Source of the DNA: Ignavibacteriota bacterium
GTDB lineage: Bacteria; Bacteroidota; Ignavibacteria; Ignavibacteriales; Melioribacteraceae
DNA length: 64,000 bases
Direction: 5' to 3'
NCBI GenBank assembly: GCA_016716225.1
Contig: JADJWT010000001.1
Coordinates: forward strand, 3,482,501-3,546,500
Of this stretch, positions 35,295-45,514 are shown piece by piece. A program made the position numbers and the translations under genes. Within the stretch, counting starts at the first letter, position 1. Each line of letters opens with the position of its first letter. The notes under the pieces are model-generated. The model did not search any database. It was not told where the DNA came from and saw only the letters and a list, made by a program, of their open reading frames with translations.

Positions 35295-35538
35295 CATAAT
35301 AAAAACATTTCAATTATATTTTCAATCAAAAGTCGAAAATCCTTCACAAATATAAAATATCTAAGAAAGGAATTTACTCTTTGTAAAAATTCTTGTATTC
35401 ACCGAGAAAAATTTATCATTTACCGAATACATCTGAAATAATTTAAGAGTTCACAATATTTTTACAATAACTTAATTTGAACCTTTGAAAAAAGTTTAAG
35501 AAGTTTCATAAACAATAATCTAGAATATTTTTGAGAAA

Positions 35539-36735
35539 ATGATGGAAACACAAAAAGCTGATTTATCTTCATTGAGAATTGACAGAACAAAGAAAAATGT
35601 TAATCCAGAATTGAAAGGTAGAAACGTAAGATTTATAATTTACTCGATATTATTAATTGCAGTTATAACCGGAATTTACATTGGCTGGAAAAATTTAACT
35701 TCTCCGGAAGTTGAAGTAAAAGTTACAACCGCAGTTTTGCAATCCAATGCTCAAAGCAGTGCTGTGCTTACTGCAAGCGGTTATGTAGTTGCTCAACGTA
35801 AAGCTGCAATTGCATCGAAAGGAACCGGAAGATTAGTTTATTTGGGAGTTGTTGAAGGCGATCAAGTTAAAAGCAATCAAATTATTGCAAGATTAGAGGA
35901 TAATGATATTAGAGCTCAATATGAACAAGCAAAAGCAAATTTAAAACTTAACGAAGCATCATTAAAGGAAGCTGAAAATAATTTTAATCGTGAAAAAAAA
36001 TTAAACGAATCAAAATTATCAAGTGAAATGGCATTAGATTTAGCGGAATCAAATTACTATAAAGTTCTGGCATCTATAGATGTTGCAAAAGCTACATTGC
36101 TTGCAGCAGAAGTTGCAATGGAAAATACAATAATCCGCGCTCCATTTGATGGAACTGTTTTAAGTAAAAATGCAGATGTCGGAGAAATTGTTGCTCCTTT
36201 TGCTGCAAGTGTAAATTCAAAATCTGCTGTTGTAACAATTGCCGATATGACTTCGCTTCAAGTTGAAGCTGACGTTAGTGAATCTAATATTGAAAAAATT
36301 GAACCAAACCAAGAATGTCAAATTACAATTGATGCCTATCCAAATTTTAATTATGCTGGATTTGTTGCTAAAATTGTTCCCACAGCTGATAGAGGGAAAG
36401 CAACAGTTATGGTAAAAGTTGGGTTCAAAAATTATGATAAAAAAGTTTTACCGGAAATGAGTGCAAAAGTTTTATTCTTGCGTGAAGCAATGCAGAATGA
36501 AATTGTTGAAGAAAAACCAAGTTTGGTAATTCTTAAATCCGCGATGAAAATTGAGAATAATCAAAATGTAGTTTTCAAAATAAAAGATAATAAAGCATAT
36601 AAGGTAATCGTTAATACTGGTAAAGATTTTAACGAATTTATAGAAATTTTAAGCGGTGTAGAAGTTGGTGAAGAAATCATTGATAATCTCAATGAAAATA
36701 TTAAGGAAGGAATAAAAGTAAAAATTAATAAATAA
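35539..36735 (+). CDS. Periplasmic adaptor subunit of an efflux system (HlyD/MacA-like)
   Basis: A 398-residue membrane fusion protein. One membrane segment near 33-52 (IIYSILLIAVITGIYIGW) anchors it in the inner membrane. A biotinyl-lipoyl-like domain (ASKGTGRLVYLGVVEGDQVK and TIIRAPFDGTVLSKNADVGE) flanks a helical hairpin at about 125-190, and beta-barrel and membrane-proximal domains follow. It bridges an ABC ATPase/permease set, encoded next, to the outer membrane. The start is ATG 35539 or the next codon. No TolC-like gene is in the window. Confidence 0.88.
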   Translation: MMETQKADLSSLRIDRTKKNVNPELKGRNVRFIIYSILLIAVITGIYIGWKNLTSPEVEVKVTTAVLQSNAQSSAVLTASGYVVAQRKAAIASKGTGRLVYLGVVEGDQVKSNQIIARLEDNDIRAQYEQAKANLKLNEASLKEAENNFNREKKLNESKLSSEMALDLAESNYYKVLASIDVAKATLLAAEVAMENTIIRAPFDGTVLSKNADVGEIVAPFAASVNSKSAVVTIADMTSLQVEADVSESNIEKIEPNQECQITIDAYPNFNYAGFVAKIVPTADRGKATVMVKVGFKNYDKKVLPEMSAKVLFLREAMQNEIVEEKPSLVILKSAMKIENNQNVVFKIKDNKAYKVIVNTGKDFNEFIEILSGVEVGEEIIDNLNENIKEGIKVKINK

Positions 36736-36750
36736 GTTTGAGAGGAAATT

Positions 36751-37437
36751 ATGTCAGATATTATTGAAGTAAAAAAATTATCTAAATCATATTGGAGGAA
36801 CAGTTTAGAAATTCCTGTGTTAAATGAACTTTCCTTAAATGTTAAAGAAGGTGAATTTCTAGCACTTATGGGACCTTCCGGCTCGGGAAAAACAACTTTG
36901 TTAAATATTATCGCCGGAATTGATAGACCCACGAATGGGAACGTAACTGTTGCAAATACTGATATTGCAAAACTAAGTGAATCGGCTTTGGCAAAATGGC
37001 GATCTTCAAATGTTGGATTTATTTTTCAATTCTACAATTTAATACCCGTTTTAACAGCATTTGAAAATGTTGAACTTCCTTTGCTTCTCACAAAACTTTC
37101 CAAAGCAGAAAGAAAGAAACATGTGGAAACTGCTTTAACTATTGTGGGACTTGGCGATAGAATTCATCATTATCCCAAACAACTTTCCGGAGGTCAAGAA
37201 CAGCGTGTTGCAATTGCCCGTGCAATAGTTACAGATCCTTCACTTCTAGTTGCGGATGAACCAACCGGCGATCTTGATAAAAATTCCGCAAATGAAATTT
37301 TAATTTTGATGGATCGATTAAACAAAGAGTTTAACAAAACAATTGTGATGGTAACACACGATCCGCACGCAGCAGAAAAAGCATCAAGATTACTGCATCT
37401 TGAAAAAGGTGAATTATCCTCAAACGGAAAAAATTAG
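36751..37437 (+). CDS. MacB/LolD-type ABC transporter ATPase
   Basis: A 228-residue ATPase of the MacB/LolD/FtsE family. It has Walker A GPSGSGKTT at 41-49, signature LSGGQEQ at 145-151, Walker B LLVADEP at 165-171 and H-loop VTHDPH. The signature reads LSGGQEQR rather than the usual LSGGQQQR. It sits 15 bp after the adaptor gene and 9 bp before the first permease gene, so the four genes form one transport operon. The substrate is unknown. Confidence 0.93.
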   Translation: MSDIIEVKKLSKSYWRNSLEIPVLNELSLNVKEGEFLALMGPSGSGKTTLLNIIAGIDRPTNGNVTVANTDIAKLSESALAKWRSSNVGFIFQFYNLIPVLTAFENVELPLLLTKLSKAERKKHVETALTIVGLGDRIHHYPKQLSGGQEQRVAIARAIVTDPSLLVADEPTGDLDKNSANEILILMDRLNKEFNKTIVMVTHDPHAAEKASRLLHLEKGELSSNGKN

Positions 37438-37446
37438 TGAGGGATT

Positions 37447-38604
37447 ATGAAAGTATTAAAATTAATTTTTAAAAATGCATTAAGACATAAATTGAGATCA
37501 ATTCTTACAATTTCCGGAATTGCAATTGCAATTATTGCTTTCGGATTGTTACGAACTGTTGTTACAATTTGGGATTCAAGCGTTGATGCTGCAAGCGCAA
37601 ACAGATTAATTACGCGACAAGCAATTTCTTTTATCTATCCTTTACCCAATGCACATAAGGATAAAATCTTATCTGTTCCGGGAGTTACAAATATTAGCGG
37701 AGCAAATTGGTTTGGCGGAGTTTACAAGAATAAAGATAATTTTTTTGCACGAATGGCTGTTGATGATAATTATTTTGAACTTTTCCCGGAATTTATAATT
37801 TCCAAGAATGAGCTGGATGAATATAAAAAAAATAGAAATTCTTGTATTATTGGCTCTCAAATTGCAAATCAATATAAGATAAAAGTTGGCGATCAAATGG
37901 TTTTAGATGGTGATATTTATCCCGGAAGATGGGAATTTGAAGTTAAAGGGATTTACAAACCACGAGATAAAAATACAGATGCAACGCAAATGTTATTTCA
38001 CTCAACTTATTTAAATGAGCGAATGCTTGTTGAGAGCCCAACCAGAGCTAACGAAACCGGCTGGTATATTGTGCAAGTTGATGATCCAAAAAATTCTGCA
38101 AATATTTCTGCAAAAATTGATGCGCAGTTTAAAAATTCAATTGCCGAAACTAAAACAGAAACAGAAAAAGCTTTTACGCAAGGATTTGTTTCAGCATCCG
38201 GTGCAATTATTAGTGCGATGAATATTATGTCATTTGCAATTATCGGAATTATAATGTTAGTTCTTGCAAACACAATGATAATGGCGGCAAGAGAAAGAAC
38301 TCGAGAATATGCAGTTCTAAAAACTCTGGGATTTTCTGCAAAGCATTTAGTTGGATTAATTCTTGGCGAATCTTTGCTCATTTCATTTATTGGCGGTGGA
38401 ATTGGATTATTTCTAACCTTTCCGCTTGTTGCCGGATTTGAACAAGCAATGCCAAAGGGTTTTTTCCCATTTTTCTATATCGAACCAATTACAATAATTT
38501 TGGCAGTTATCGCAACATTATTAGTGGGAATTGTTTCAGCAATCTTCCCTATTCAAAAATCTTTAAGCACAAAAATTGTAGATGGATTTAGATATGTTGG
38601 ATAA
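37447..38604 (+). CDS. FtsX-like ABC permease 1
   Basis: A 385-residue MacB/FtsX-type permease. One N-terminal membrane segment (about 18-38) is followed by a large periplasmic domain of about 220 residues and then three C-terminal membrane segments from about 255. Typical strings are ARERTREYAVLKTLGFSAKH and SIRS-like start residues RHKLRSILTISGIAIAI. It pairs with the ATPase upstream and the second permease downstream. Having two distinct permeases suggests a heterodimeric MacB-like exporter. Confidence 0.9.
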   Translation: MKVLKLIFKNALRHKLRSILTISGIAIAIIAFGLLRTVVTIWDSSVDAASANRLITRQAISFIYPLPNAHKDKILSVPGVTNISGANWFGGVYKNKDNFFARMAVDDNYFELFPEFIISKNELDEYKKNRNSCIIGSQIANQYKIKVGDQMVLDGDIYPGRWEFEVKGIYKPRDKNTDATQMLFHSTYLNERMLVESPTRANETGWYIVQVDDPKNSANISAKIDAQFKNSIAETKTETEKAFTQGFVSASGAIISAMNIMSFAIIGIIMLVLANTMIMAARERTREYAVLKTLGFSAKHLVGLILGESLLISFIGGGIGLFLTFPLVAGFEQAMPKGFFPFFYIEPITIILAVIATLLVGIVSAIFPIQKSLSTKIVDGFRYVG

Positions 38605-38664
38605 ATTTTGTTTAACTCGAAAATTGAATTTTCACAAAATTCTGAAAAATTTTTAGGAGTAAAA

Positions 38665-39834
38665 ATGGCCGTTCCATTTAAATATATGATAAAAAATTTC
38701 AAAACCAGAAAACTTACAACAATTATAACAATTACCGGTATTGCACTTGTTGTATTTGTGTTTGCCGCAGTTTTGATGATGGCATTTGGTGTTGAAAAAA
38801 CTTTGGTTGCAACCGGTGAAAAAGATAATGTTAAAGTTCAAAGAAAATCTTCGCAAGGAGAAATTTCAAGCTTAATTGATGGAGACACACAAAATATAAT
38901 TAAAGCACTTCCTCACATTGCAAAAAACGCTAATGGTAAACTTTTAATTTCTGAAGAGCCGGTTTTAATTATAAATTTAGAAATTAAAGATGGCGGTATG
39001 AGCAATATTACTTTGCGAGGTGTTTCTCAAGTAGTTAAAGATTTACGTCCTCAAGTAAAAATGATTGAGGGAAAAATGTTCAATCCCAATTTACGTGAAC
39101 TAATTGTTGGGAAATCTATTTCAAATAAATTTGATGGAGCACAAATTGGCAGTGAACTAAAAATTGCCGGAGCAAATTGGAAAATTGTGGGAACTTTTGA
39201 AGCAAACGGTAGCGGATTTGAATCAGAACTCTGGGGTGATGCATCACAACTTTTAAATGCTTTTAATCGCGGAAATACTGTTTCTACAATTACATTAAAA
39301 TTAGATAATGAAAATAACTTCGAAAAATTCAAACATTCATTTTTAACGGATAAAAGATTATTACAATTTGAAGTTATGTCCGAGCAAAGATTTTTCGAAA
39401 TGCAATCAGAAATTTTAGCAACATTTATTAGAATTCTTGGAACATTCATTACAATAATTTTCAGCTTTGGAGCAATTATTGGAGCAGCAATTACAATGTA
39501 TGCGGCAGTTTCAAATCGTACAATTGAGATTGGAACTATGCGCTCTTTGGGATTTAGCAGAAGAAGTATTTTAACGGTTTTCGTTACTGAATCATTATTG
39601 ATAGCAATTATTAGTGCTGCAATTGGATTATTCTTTGCATCATTTTTACAGTTTTTAACAATCTCAACATTAAATTGGAATTCATTTGCAGATTTATCAT
39701 TTTCATTTGCACTAAACCCGCAAATAATTATTTCGTGTTTTATTTTTGCAATTTCAATGGGATTTGTCGGCGGAATTTTCCCAGCGTTTAGAGCTGCCAG
39801 ATTAAATATTGTAAGTGCTTTGAGAGGAAGTTGA
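38665..39834 (+). CDS. FtsX-like ABC permease 2
   Basis: A 389-residue permease paralogous to the previous one, with the same topology: a first membrane segment (about 17-39), a periplasmic domain and three terminal segments. It carries SNRTIEIGTMRSLGFSRRSI and a C-terminal PAFRAARLNIVSALRGS, both typical of MacB/FtsX. The start is ATG 38665 because AGGAG lies at 38655-38659; an in-frame TTG at 38608 has no ribosome binding site. Last gene of the efflux operon, followed by about 97 bp and then tRNA-Ser. Confidence 0.9.
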   Translation: MAVPFKYMIKNFKTRKLTTIITITGIALVVFVFAAVLMMAFGVEKTLVATGEKDNVKVQRKSSQGEISSLIDGDTQNIIKALPHIAKNANGKLLISEEPVLIINLEIKDGGMSNITLRGVSQVVKDLRPQVKMIEGKMFNPNLRELIVGKSISNKFDGAQIGSELKIAGANWKIVGTFEANGSGFESELWGDASQLLNAFNRGNTVSTITLKLDNENNFEKFKHSFLTDKRLLQFEVMSEQRFFEMQSEILATFIRILGTFITIIFSFGAIIGAAITMYAAVSNRTIEIGTMRSLGFSRRSILTVFVTESLLIAIISAAIGLFFASFLQFLTISTLNWNSFADLSFSFALNPQIIISCFIFAISMGFVGGIFPAFRAARLNIVSALRGS

Positions 39835-39931
39835 TAATAATTATTGTAAAGATTCTTAAATCTAATTTTGATTTTTGTTATTCAGATTTTATTCATATAT
39901 TTTGACTTCAAAATTTGAAATTCAGCTAATT

Positions 39932-40023
<92 letters not shown>

Positions 40024-40170
40024 TTTATCAATAAAAACAACAACTTACAGACATACCGCACAAATTAAGCACAAATACTCTTGATTTATCAAAAAAAAAA
40101 TAGTTGTCTTAATGTAATTTAAATAATAATTTAAACCTTAAACTATGAATACTTATGTTATAGAAAAATC

Positions 40171-40986
40171 ATGGGACAAATAACTGATTCAGATTTTAGC
40201 ATACCAATAATATTTCCAGAAGTTATTCATAAGGAATTCCAATATTCACAAAACAAACCTATTTTAATTGAAGGTAGAAATTTAAAAGATGGTGTTAACA
40301 GAAGTTATGTTTTAAAACCTACCGGAGCTTCAAGAATGTATGGTGATGCAATAACTAAAGAATTAGTTGCCTCTCTTATTGCGATTGAATTAGGCTATTT
40401 TACTCCTACTCCAGTACTAATTAGCATTGATAGTTCATCGTTATTACTATTCAAAGGTCTTATTTCTTATGAAACAATGACAAAAAGTATTGGACTTAAT
40501 TTTGGAAACTTGTACTTTGAAGGTATGCCCGTTTGGAATCAAGACGATTTTAATAAGAAAAGTTTGTTTAATCAAATCCAGTCAATTTTGGTTTTTGATT
40601 TATTTATTGAAAATCCGGATAGAACAATAAATAAACCAAATATGCTTACTAATGGTCTTGATATTTTAATTTTAGATCACGAACTTGCATTTAGTTTCAC
40701 AGATTTAATTGGTTATAAAAATCCGACACCTTGGAAATTAACTCAACAAGATTTATTTTTACTTGAAAATCATATTTTTTTCTCTTTTTTAAAAAAGAAA
40801 AAATTTTCATCTGAATTTTATGTTGAAAAGTTTAATAAAATAAATGATAATTTTTGGTATAAAGTTGAAAAAATAATTCCCGATAATTATTTACATGGTA
40901 AGTATATTGACATAAAAAATTATGTGCAGAATAGAGTTTCTAATTTAGAAATTTATTGTAAGGAAATGGAAAAGGTATTAGCATGA
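40171..40986 (+). CDS. HipA-like kinase (HipA_2 type)
   Basis: A 271-residue protein with the pattern of short HipA-like kinases. It has an ATP-binding lysine in SYVLKPTGASRMYGD (Lys49), an active-site loop ENPDRTINKPNML with Asp150 and Asn154/157, and a metal-binding ILDHELAF (Asp169). Its length is about 60 percent of HipA; no N-terminal HipA subdomain is present. It overlaps the DUF3037 gene by 4 bp. This pair occurs together in many bacteria. A toxin-antitoxin role has been suggested for such pairs by analogy with HipBA, but there is no HTH antitoxin here, so the function is open. Confidence 0.82.
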   Translation: MGQITDSDFSIPIIFPEVIHKEFQYSQNKPILIEGRNLKDGVNRSYVLKPTGASRMYGDAITKELVASLIAIELGYFTPTPVLISIDSSSLLLFKGLISYETMTKSIGLNFGNLYFEGMPVWNQDDFNKKSLFNQIQSILVFDLFIENPDRTINKPNMLTNGLDILILDHELAFSFTDLIGYKNPTPWKLTQQDLFLLENHIFFSFLKKKKFSSEFYVEKFNKINDNFWYKVEKIIPDNYLHGKYIDIKNYVQNRVSNLEIYCKEMEKVLA

Positions 40987-41825
40987 AAACATACGAGTTT
41001 TCAATATTACGGTATTTACATGACCAAGTTACTGGTGAATTTATAAATGTTGGTGTAATTTTATATTCAAAAGAAGAAAAGTCGTTACAAGCAAAGTTTA
41101 TTGAAAATGCAAAACGACTTTCAGACTTTTTTCATGGTATAGATGGCCGCAGGATAAAAAACCTAATACAAGGTTTAAACACAACAATAATAAAAATTGA
41201 TAAAAAATTAAAAAGTGAATTAAATTTAGATGGATTAGATAGTCTTGAAAAAATTTGTAATTATATTTTGCCTAAAGATGATTCAGCACTTTATTTCAGT
41301 GAAACTAAATTTGGTAGAACAATTGAATTAGAAAATGCACTAGAGAATTTATCCAATAAAATCATTCGAAAATATGAATTTACCTATGATAAAAAATCAT
41401 TTTCGGATGAAGAAGTTTGGCAACAAGTTTATAAAAAGTATTTTGATGAAAATCTCATTACAGAAAAATTAAATGAAGAATTTATCTCTACCGAAAATGA
41501 TTCCTTTCATTTTAACCTTTGTTGGACAAATGGTAAATTAAATATTTACAAACCAATATCATTCGATTATGTTGAACAAGATAGATTAAAAAACAAAATT
41601 TATCGATGGGATGGAATTTTAAGAGAGCTTATTACTTCGGAAAAAATAATATCATTAAATTTTTTAACTAAATATCCATCTAATAAACTGGAAGATAATA
41701 TTTACAACCTGATAAAAGAAAAATTATTAATTGATGCAGGGAAAATTCAAACAAAAATTATTTATGAAAGTGATATAAAAAATTTTATTTCAGATTTGAA
41801 AGAAGAAATTATTTCACATAAATAA
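40983..41825 (+). CDS. DUF3037 family protein
   Basis: A 280-residue protein whose N-terminal 120 residues match DUF3037: YEFSILRYLHDQVTGEFINV, GVILYSKEEKS, then KRLSDFFHGIDGRRIKNLI. The C-terminal half is charged and not assigned. The start codon overlaps the stop of the HipA-like gene, so the two are translationally coupled and probably act together. No catalytic motif is visible. It could be the partner that controls the kinase. Confidence 0.82.
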   Translation: MKTYEFSILRYLHDQVTGEFINVGVILYSKEEKSLQAKFIENAKRLSDFFHGIDGRRIKNLIQGLNTTIIKIDKKLKSELNLDGLDSLEKICNYILPKDDSALYFSETKFGRTIELENALENLSNKIIRKYEFTYDKKSFSDEEVWQQVYKKYFDENLITEKLNEEFISTENDSFHFNLCWTNGKLNIYKPISFDYVEQDRLKNKIYRWDGILRELITSEKIISLNFLTKYPSNKLEDNIYNLIKEKLLIDAGKIQTKIIYESDIKNFISDLKEEIISHK

Positions 41826-41887
41826 TTTTCTAGACTGTCATTTTTTGTCATTTTTTTTAAATACCTCAATTAAGATCTAACATTAAA

Positions 41888-41906
41888 ATCCTAACATTTT
41901 TAGGAT
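41888..41906. terminator. Small hairpin, possible terminator
   Basis: ATCCTAA (41888-41894) and TTAGGAT (41900-41906) form a 7-bp stem with a 5-base loop. On the minus strand it is followed by TTTTAATG, which could serve the Gam-like gene about 150 bp upstream on that strand. The stem is weak and AT-rich. Nothing else is seen between 41826 and 42060. Confidence 0.35.
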
Positions 41907-42060
41907 GTTGCCAATTCAGAAATAAAATACATTTAAGACGTTATTTCTCCTGAATTGAACTGATTTTAGAATTACTTACATAACTATTGTACAAATTCTT
42001 CACAAAACAATTTCGTTGTAATTTTTGCAGAGCATAGAATTATTTTGTATTCCTCACTAC

Positions 42061-42537
42061 TTAAATCTTAGAAACACATGGAATTGATCTTCCGCTGTAT
42101 TTCATCAATGCTTTAATCTTTGTGAGATTGGGTTTAATAGATTCGGGTACAATAGTGAGAATATCATTTGTTGCGGATTTTAAGAATAAATCCAAATCTG
42201 ATATTTCTATTCGGTCTGGTTTCTTATGAAGTTTTAGAATACCATTTAGGAATGATATTGTTTTCACATTGGGATCAAGACGATTTTTTTCACGAATATA
42301 TTCTTCCAAAATGCGCTCGAGACCGTCTATGGCTTCTTTAATTTTAGAATTCTTCTTCAGATAGAAATCATTTATTATTTTAACTTCTTCCTCTGCTATT
42401 TTGAAATTCCTGCTGATTTGAGATTCCAATCCTGAAATCTTTTTAATTAATAAATCAAAATATGCTTCAGACTGTAATTCCTCTTTAATTTCAACTTCTG
42501 CCAATAGTTCATCCATAAAATTAATTTCTGTTTCCAC
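42061..42537 (-). CDS. Gam-like host-nuclease inhibitor protein
   Basis: A 158-residue protein starting with GTG 42537 behind GGAGGTA. The first 100 residues are helical and coiled-coil-like, including IDGLERILEEYIREKNRLDP. They are followed by TISFLNGILKLHKKPDRIEI and SDLDLFLKSA, and this order matches Gam of phage Mu, which protects DNA ends from host nucleases. The length fits. I judge by pattern only; a general coiled-coil protein is the alternative. It overlaps the ribbon-helix-helix gene by 17 bp and both are probably relics of a prophage or mobile element. Confidence 0.6.
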   Translation of the reverse strand: METEINFMDELLAEVEIKEELQSEAYFDLLIKKISGLESQISRNFKIAEEEVKIINDFYLKKNSKIKEAIDGLERILEEYIREKNRLDPNVKTISFLNGILKLHKKPDRIEISDLDLFLKSATNDILTIVPESIKPNLTKIKALMKYSGRSIPCVSKI

Positions 42538-42688
42538 TACTACCTCCTTGAATATTATTGTTATTTACTTTGTTATTTAAATACATCTCAACTGCTTCAT
42601 TGATTAAAACAGTCATTGGTCTTTTCTCAACCTGCTTAAGTTGATAAAGTTTCCTGATTAGCTCCTCAGATAGAGCCGGTGTGTACAT
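42521..42688 (-). CDS. Small ribbon-helix-helix-like protein
   Basis: A 55-residue frame, MYTPALSEELIRKLYQLKQV at the start, then EKRPMTVLINEAVEMYLNNK. This has the strand-helix-helix spacing and the P(x)TxLINEAVE-like second helix of CopG/Arc-type DNA-binding proteins. The ribosome binding site GGAGG lies eight bases before ATG 42688. It overlaps the Gam-like gene start, so the pair is translationally coupled. It could be a small repressor of that element. Confidence 0.65.
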   Translation of the reverse strand: MYTPALSEELIRKLYQLKQVEKRPMTVLINEAVEMYLNNKVNNNNIQGGSSGNRN

Positions 42689-42920
42689 TCTGATGCCTCC
42701 TTTTTGTTTTAGTTGATTGTTGAATTGGATTGATTGGGGTTGGGATTAGGGTTGTACTAAATAAAATATTATTTTAAACGATATATTTAAGAATTGAAAG
42801 TTTTTATAAAATTATAATTTGCTTCAGTTAAAAGAATTAAATATTATACTAAAATATTATTATAATTTTATATTTTAATATTAATAATATTTTAATATTG
42901 TTCTACATCTCGGAAAAACT

Positions 42921-43943
42921 ATGAAAAAGTTGCTATTCAGTTTATTTTTTGTTTTTGCAATTCTACAAGCTCAAGAAGATTTGAAAAATAATAGTGATTT
43001 TGGTCAATTAAAAATAATCCAACATATAAATATAAATTCATATTATTTCATCATTGATAAGAATTATGAAAACATTATTGAAATTATTAGCGATAGTATC
43101 ATAACACTATCTGTTGGTAGACATGAATTGATTATCATATCAAAGGATTATGAAGACTATGAATTTGAAGTGAATATTGAAGAAGGTAAAACCGAATCAT
43201 TTACATGCAACTTTATGACTAAAATAGAAGATAAGAATAATTATAAAAGAAGTAGTTATCCATGGATTAAATCAAAAATAAATACTGTTATATATACTGA
43301 TGATGATTCTGAATTGTTTGTAAACGGAGAATACTTCGGTAAAGGATCAATATCAAAAGACTTTGAAGAAGGCAAATACATAATTGAATCTAAAAATACT
43401 TTAGCAGGCACTTCAACTAGAACAATAAATATTACTTCAAAACAACTTCAAACAATTTTAATTTATAATAAACCAGAGAAATCTTGGTCGCAATTATTAA
43501 GTTTTTCCCCTGGAGCAAGTCAAATATATAAGGGTCATACATTTAGAGGTTATATGTATATTGGACTAACAGCGACTTGTCTTGGTTTAGCTGTTAAATA
43601 TAATGATTCATTTGAAGACAATAATGATATTTATAAAGAATATAAACTATTGTATAATGCTAGTAAAGATAAATCAATTCTTATTGATGGCAAGATTATA
43701 TATCCAATTTTAGAAAATGCAAATAAAGCAAAGAAATTTTATAGTCTAGCAAAAAACGATGCGAAAATTAGAGATATACTAATCTATACGACTTTAGGCA
43801 TTTATCTAATCAATATTTTAGATGCATTATTAATCGACCCGGATGGAGGATATCGTCAGACAGGTAAAAAAAGTTTATTACAAGGATTTTCAATGCATTT
43901 AGGAAGAAATCAAATGGGAATTAATTATTCAATAAAATTCTAA
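42921..43943 (+). CDS. PEGA-like and DUF5683-type membrane protein
   Basis: A 340-residue protein with a signal peptide (MKKLLFSLFFVFAILQAQ). Two PEGA-like repeats follow (about 20-95 and 112-180, the second with SELFVNGEYFGKGS). The C-terminal region, LLSFSPGASQIYKGHTFRGY to YLINILDALLIDPDGGY, resembles DUF5683 with two membrane segments. Such proteins are frequent in Bacteroidota and have no known role. The AT content is about that of the neighbours. A lipoprotein gene follows 10 bp downstream. Confidence 0.7.
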   Translation: MKKLLFSLFFVFAILQAQEDLKNNSDFGQLKIIQHININSYYFIIDKNYENIIEIISDSIITLSVGRHELIIISKDYEDYEFEVNIEEGKTESFTCNFMTKIEDKNNYKRSSYPWIKSKINTVIYTDDDSELFVNGEYFGKGSISKDFEEGKYIIESKNTLAGTSTRTINITSKQLQTILIYNKPEKSWSQLLSFSPGASQIYKGHTFRGYMYIGLTATCLGLAVKYNDSFEDNNDIYKEYKLLYNASKDKSILIDGKIIYPILENANKAKKFYSLAKNDAKIRDILIYTTLGIYLINILDALLIDPDGGYRQTGKKSLLQGFSMHLGRNQMGINYSIKF

Positions 43944-43953
43944 AACATAATAA

Positions 43954-45510
43954 ATGAAAAATATTATTAAAACTTTATCACTGACTATAGTTTTCGCATT
44001 GTTATTAATAAACTGTGAGCATCCATCCGAATTTAAACGTGATAATAATTTTGATCGATTGGGTATTAATTTTGGAATTGAAATAAAGGGTCCAAAACAA
44101 AATGAAATAGTCGATGGTAATTTTTCAATTAAAATAGTACCTAAAGATTCTAGCACCCAGTTTAATTTAAAAATTATGGATGTATTTATTGATGATTCAC
44201 TAGTAGCTTCAAGTAGTAAAATTCCTTTTACAATCGAAACAAATACAAACAGAATAAAATATGGATTTCATATTTTGAAATGCAAAATATATACGAAAGA
44301 TAGTAGAGAGGATGAAGAATTTGTACAATTCTTTCATGGTCCTTTTGAACAGCTAAAAGAAATATTAGTTGAAAATAATTCAATAAGTATTGGATGGGAT
44401 TTTGGGATTAAATTTTCAAAGTATATAATCAATAGCTCATTAAATAAAGAAATGATGAATTCAGACCATGTTGTAACTATTACAGATCCATTTATGGATA
44501 ATTATACAGTTGTGTTGGATCAATCCTTGAATATTTTATATTATCAAATTATTGCAATAAATGAAAATGGTGATAGTGTTAAAAGTAATATCCAAGGTAT
44601 AGAAAGAATTTTATTGAATACTGCTCACATAAATGATGGGTTTAGCGCTGTTGGAGTTGCTGTAAATAATTCTGGAACTATTTTTCTTGCAACTGGAAGA
44701 AACGGATTATTTGCTTATAACTATAGTGATTCTATGTTAATAAAAACTGCTGAAAAATATTTGGGTGGTTATGTAAGTCGAGTTTTAGTAAGTAAAGAAA
44801 ATACTCTTTTCCTTTTGCTAAATGTTGGGGAAGGAGGCGATGAAGGATTAAATGCATACAACTATAATGGATATTCATTTAGTAAAATTGCTCACACTAA
44901 AAATGGTGTAAATGGGCTTGATTTGATTGAAGGACCGAACGGAATAATTTATATTGCGAATTATTGTGAAGGTTTGCGCGCATATTCATTTAATGGTTTA
45001 GATTTTACTTTTAAAGCGCAATTAGAAGTAATAGAAGGCTGTGCAAATGGCATCACTTTAAGTTCCAATGGAACAGTTATATTAGCAAATTCCTATAACG
45101 GTATCAAAGCATATTCGTTTGACGGTACTAGATTCACAAAAACAGCCCAAGTTGAAGGATACGCTAATGATATTGTAATTGATAATGAAGGAAGGATAAT
45201 TGTTGCGGGTGGTATAGCTGGTTTAAATATTTATTCTTTTGACGGTATGAGCTTTTCGAATATTGATATGATTGATAATGGAGGGACTGCAAATAGACTC
45301 TCAATTAGCAAAGATGGAACTATTTTTCTTGCAAATGGAAATGATGGATTAAGGGCCTATTTTATAAGTAATTCAAAAATATTCAATACTGCTTATACCA
45401 ACACTAATGGCAATGCGCAAGATGTTGCTATTGGTAACGACGGCACAATATTTTTAGCTAACGGAGAAGATGGATTAAGAGTTTATGAATATAAATGGAT
45501 AACGCTATAA
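43954..45510 (+). CDS. Beta-propeller lipoprotein (LVIVD-like repeats)
   Basis: A 518-residue lipoprotein with lipobox LLLINC (Cys about residue 21). An Ig-like region at about 35-130 (GPKQNEIVDGNFSIKIVPKD) and a fibronectin-like part precede a propeller from about 230 on. The propeller is built from repeats of about 40 residues such as GLRAYSFNGL, GIKAYSFDGT and GLNIYSFDGM, each followed by a DG(T/R)I(F/I)-type strand. This is close to LVIVD repeats of secreted proteins. It is probably surface or periplasmic and structural. Paired with the gene 10 bp upstream. Confidence 0.72.
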   Translation: MKNIIKTLSLTIVFALLLINCEHPSEFKRDNNFDRLGINFGIEIKGPKQNEIVDGNFSIKIVPKDSSTQFNLKIMDVFIDDSLVASSSKIPFTIETNTNRIKYGFHILKCKIYTKDSREDEEFVQFFHGPFEQLKEILVENNSISIGWDFGIKFSKYIINSSLNKEMMNSDHVVTITDPFMDNYTVVLDQSLNILYYQIIAINENGDSVKSNIQGIERILLNTAHINDGFSAVGVAVNNSGTIFLATGRNGLFAYNYSDSMLIKTAEKYLGGYVSRVLVSKENTLFLLLNVGEGGDEGLNAYNYNGYSFSKIAHTKNGVNGLDLIEGPNGIIYIANYCEGLRAYSFNGLDFTFKAQLEVIEGCANGITLSSNGTVILANSYNGIKAYSFDGTRFTKTAQVEGYANDIVIDNEGRIIVAGGIAGLNIYSFDGMSFSNIDMIDNGGTANRLSISKDGTIFLANGNDGLRAYFISNSKIFNTAYTNTNGNAQDVAIGNDGTIFLANGEDGLRVYEYKWITL

Positions 45511-45514
45511 AGAA

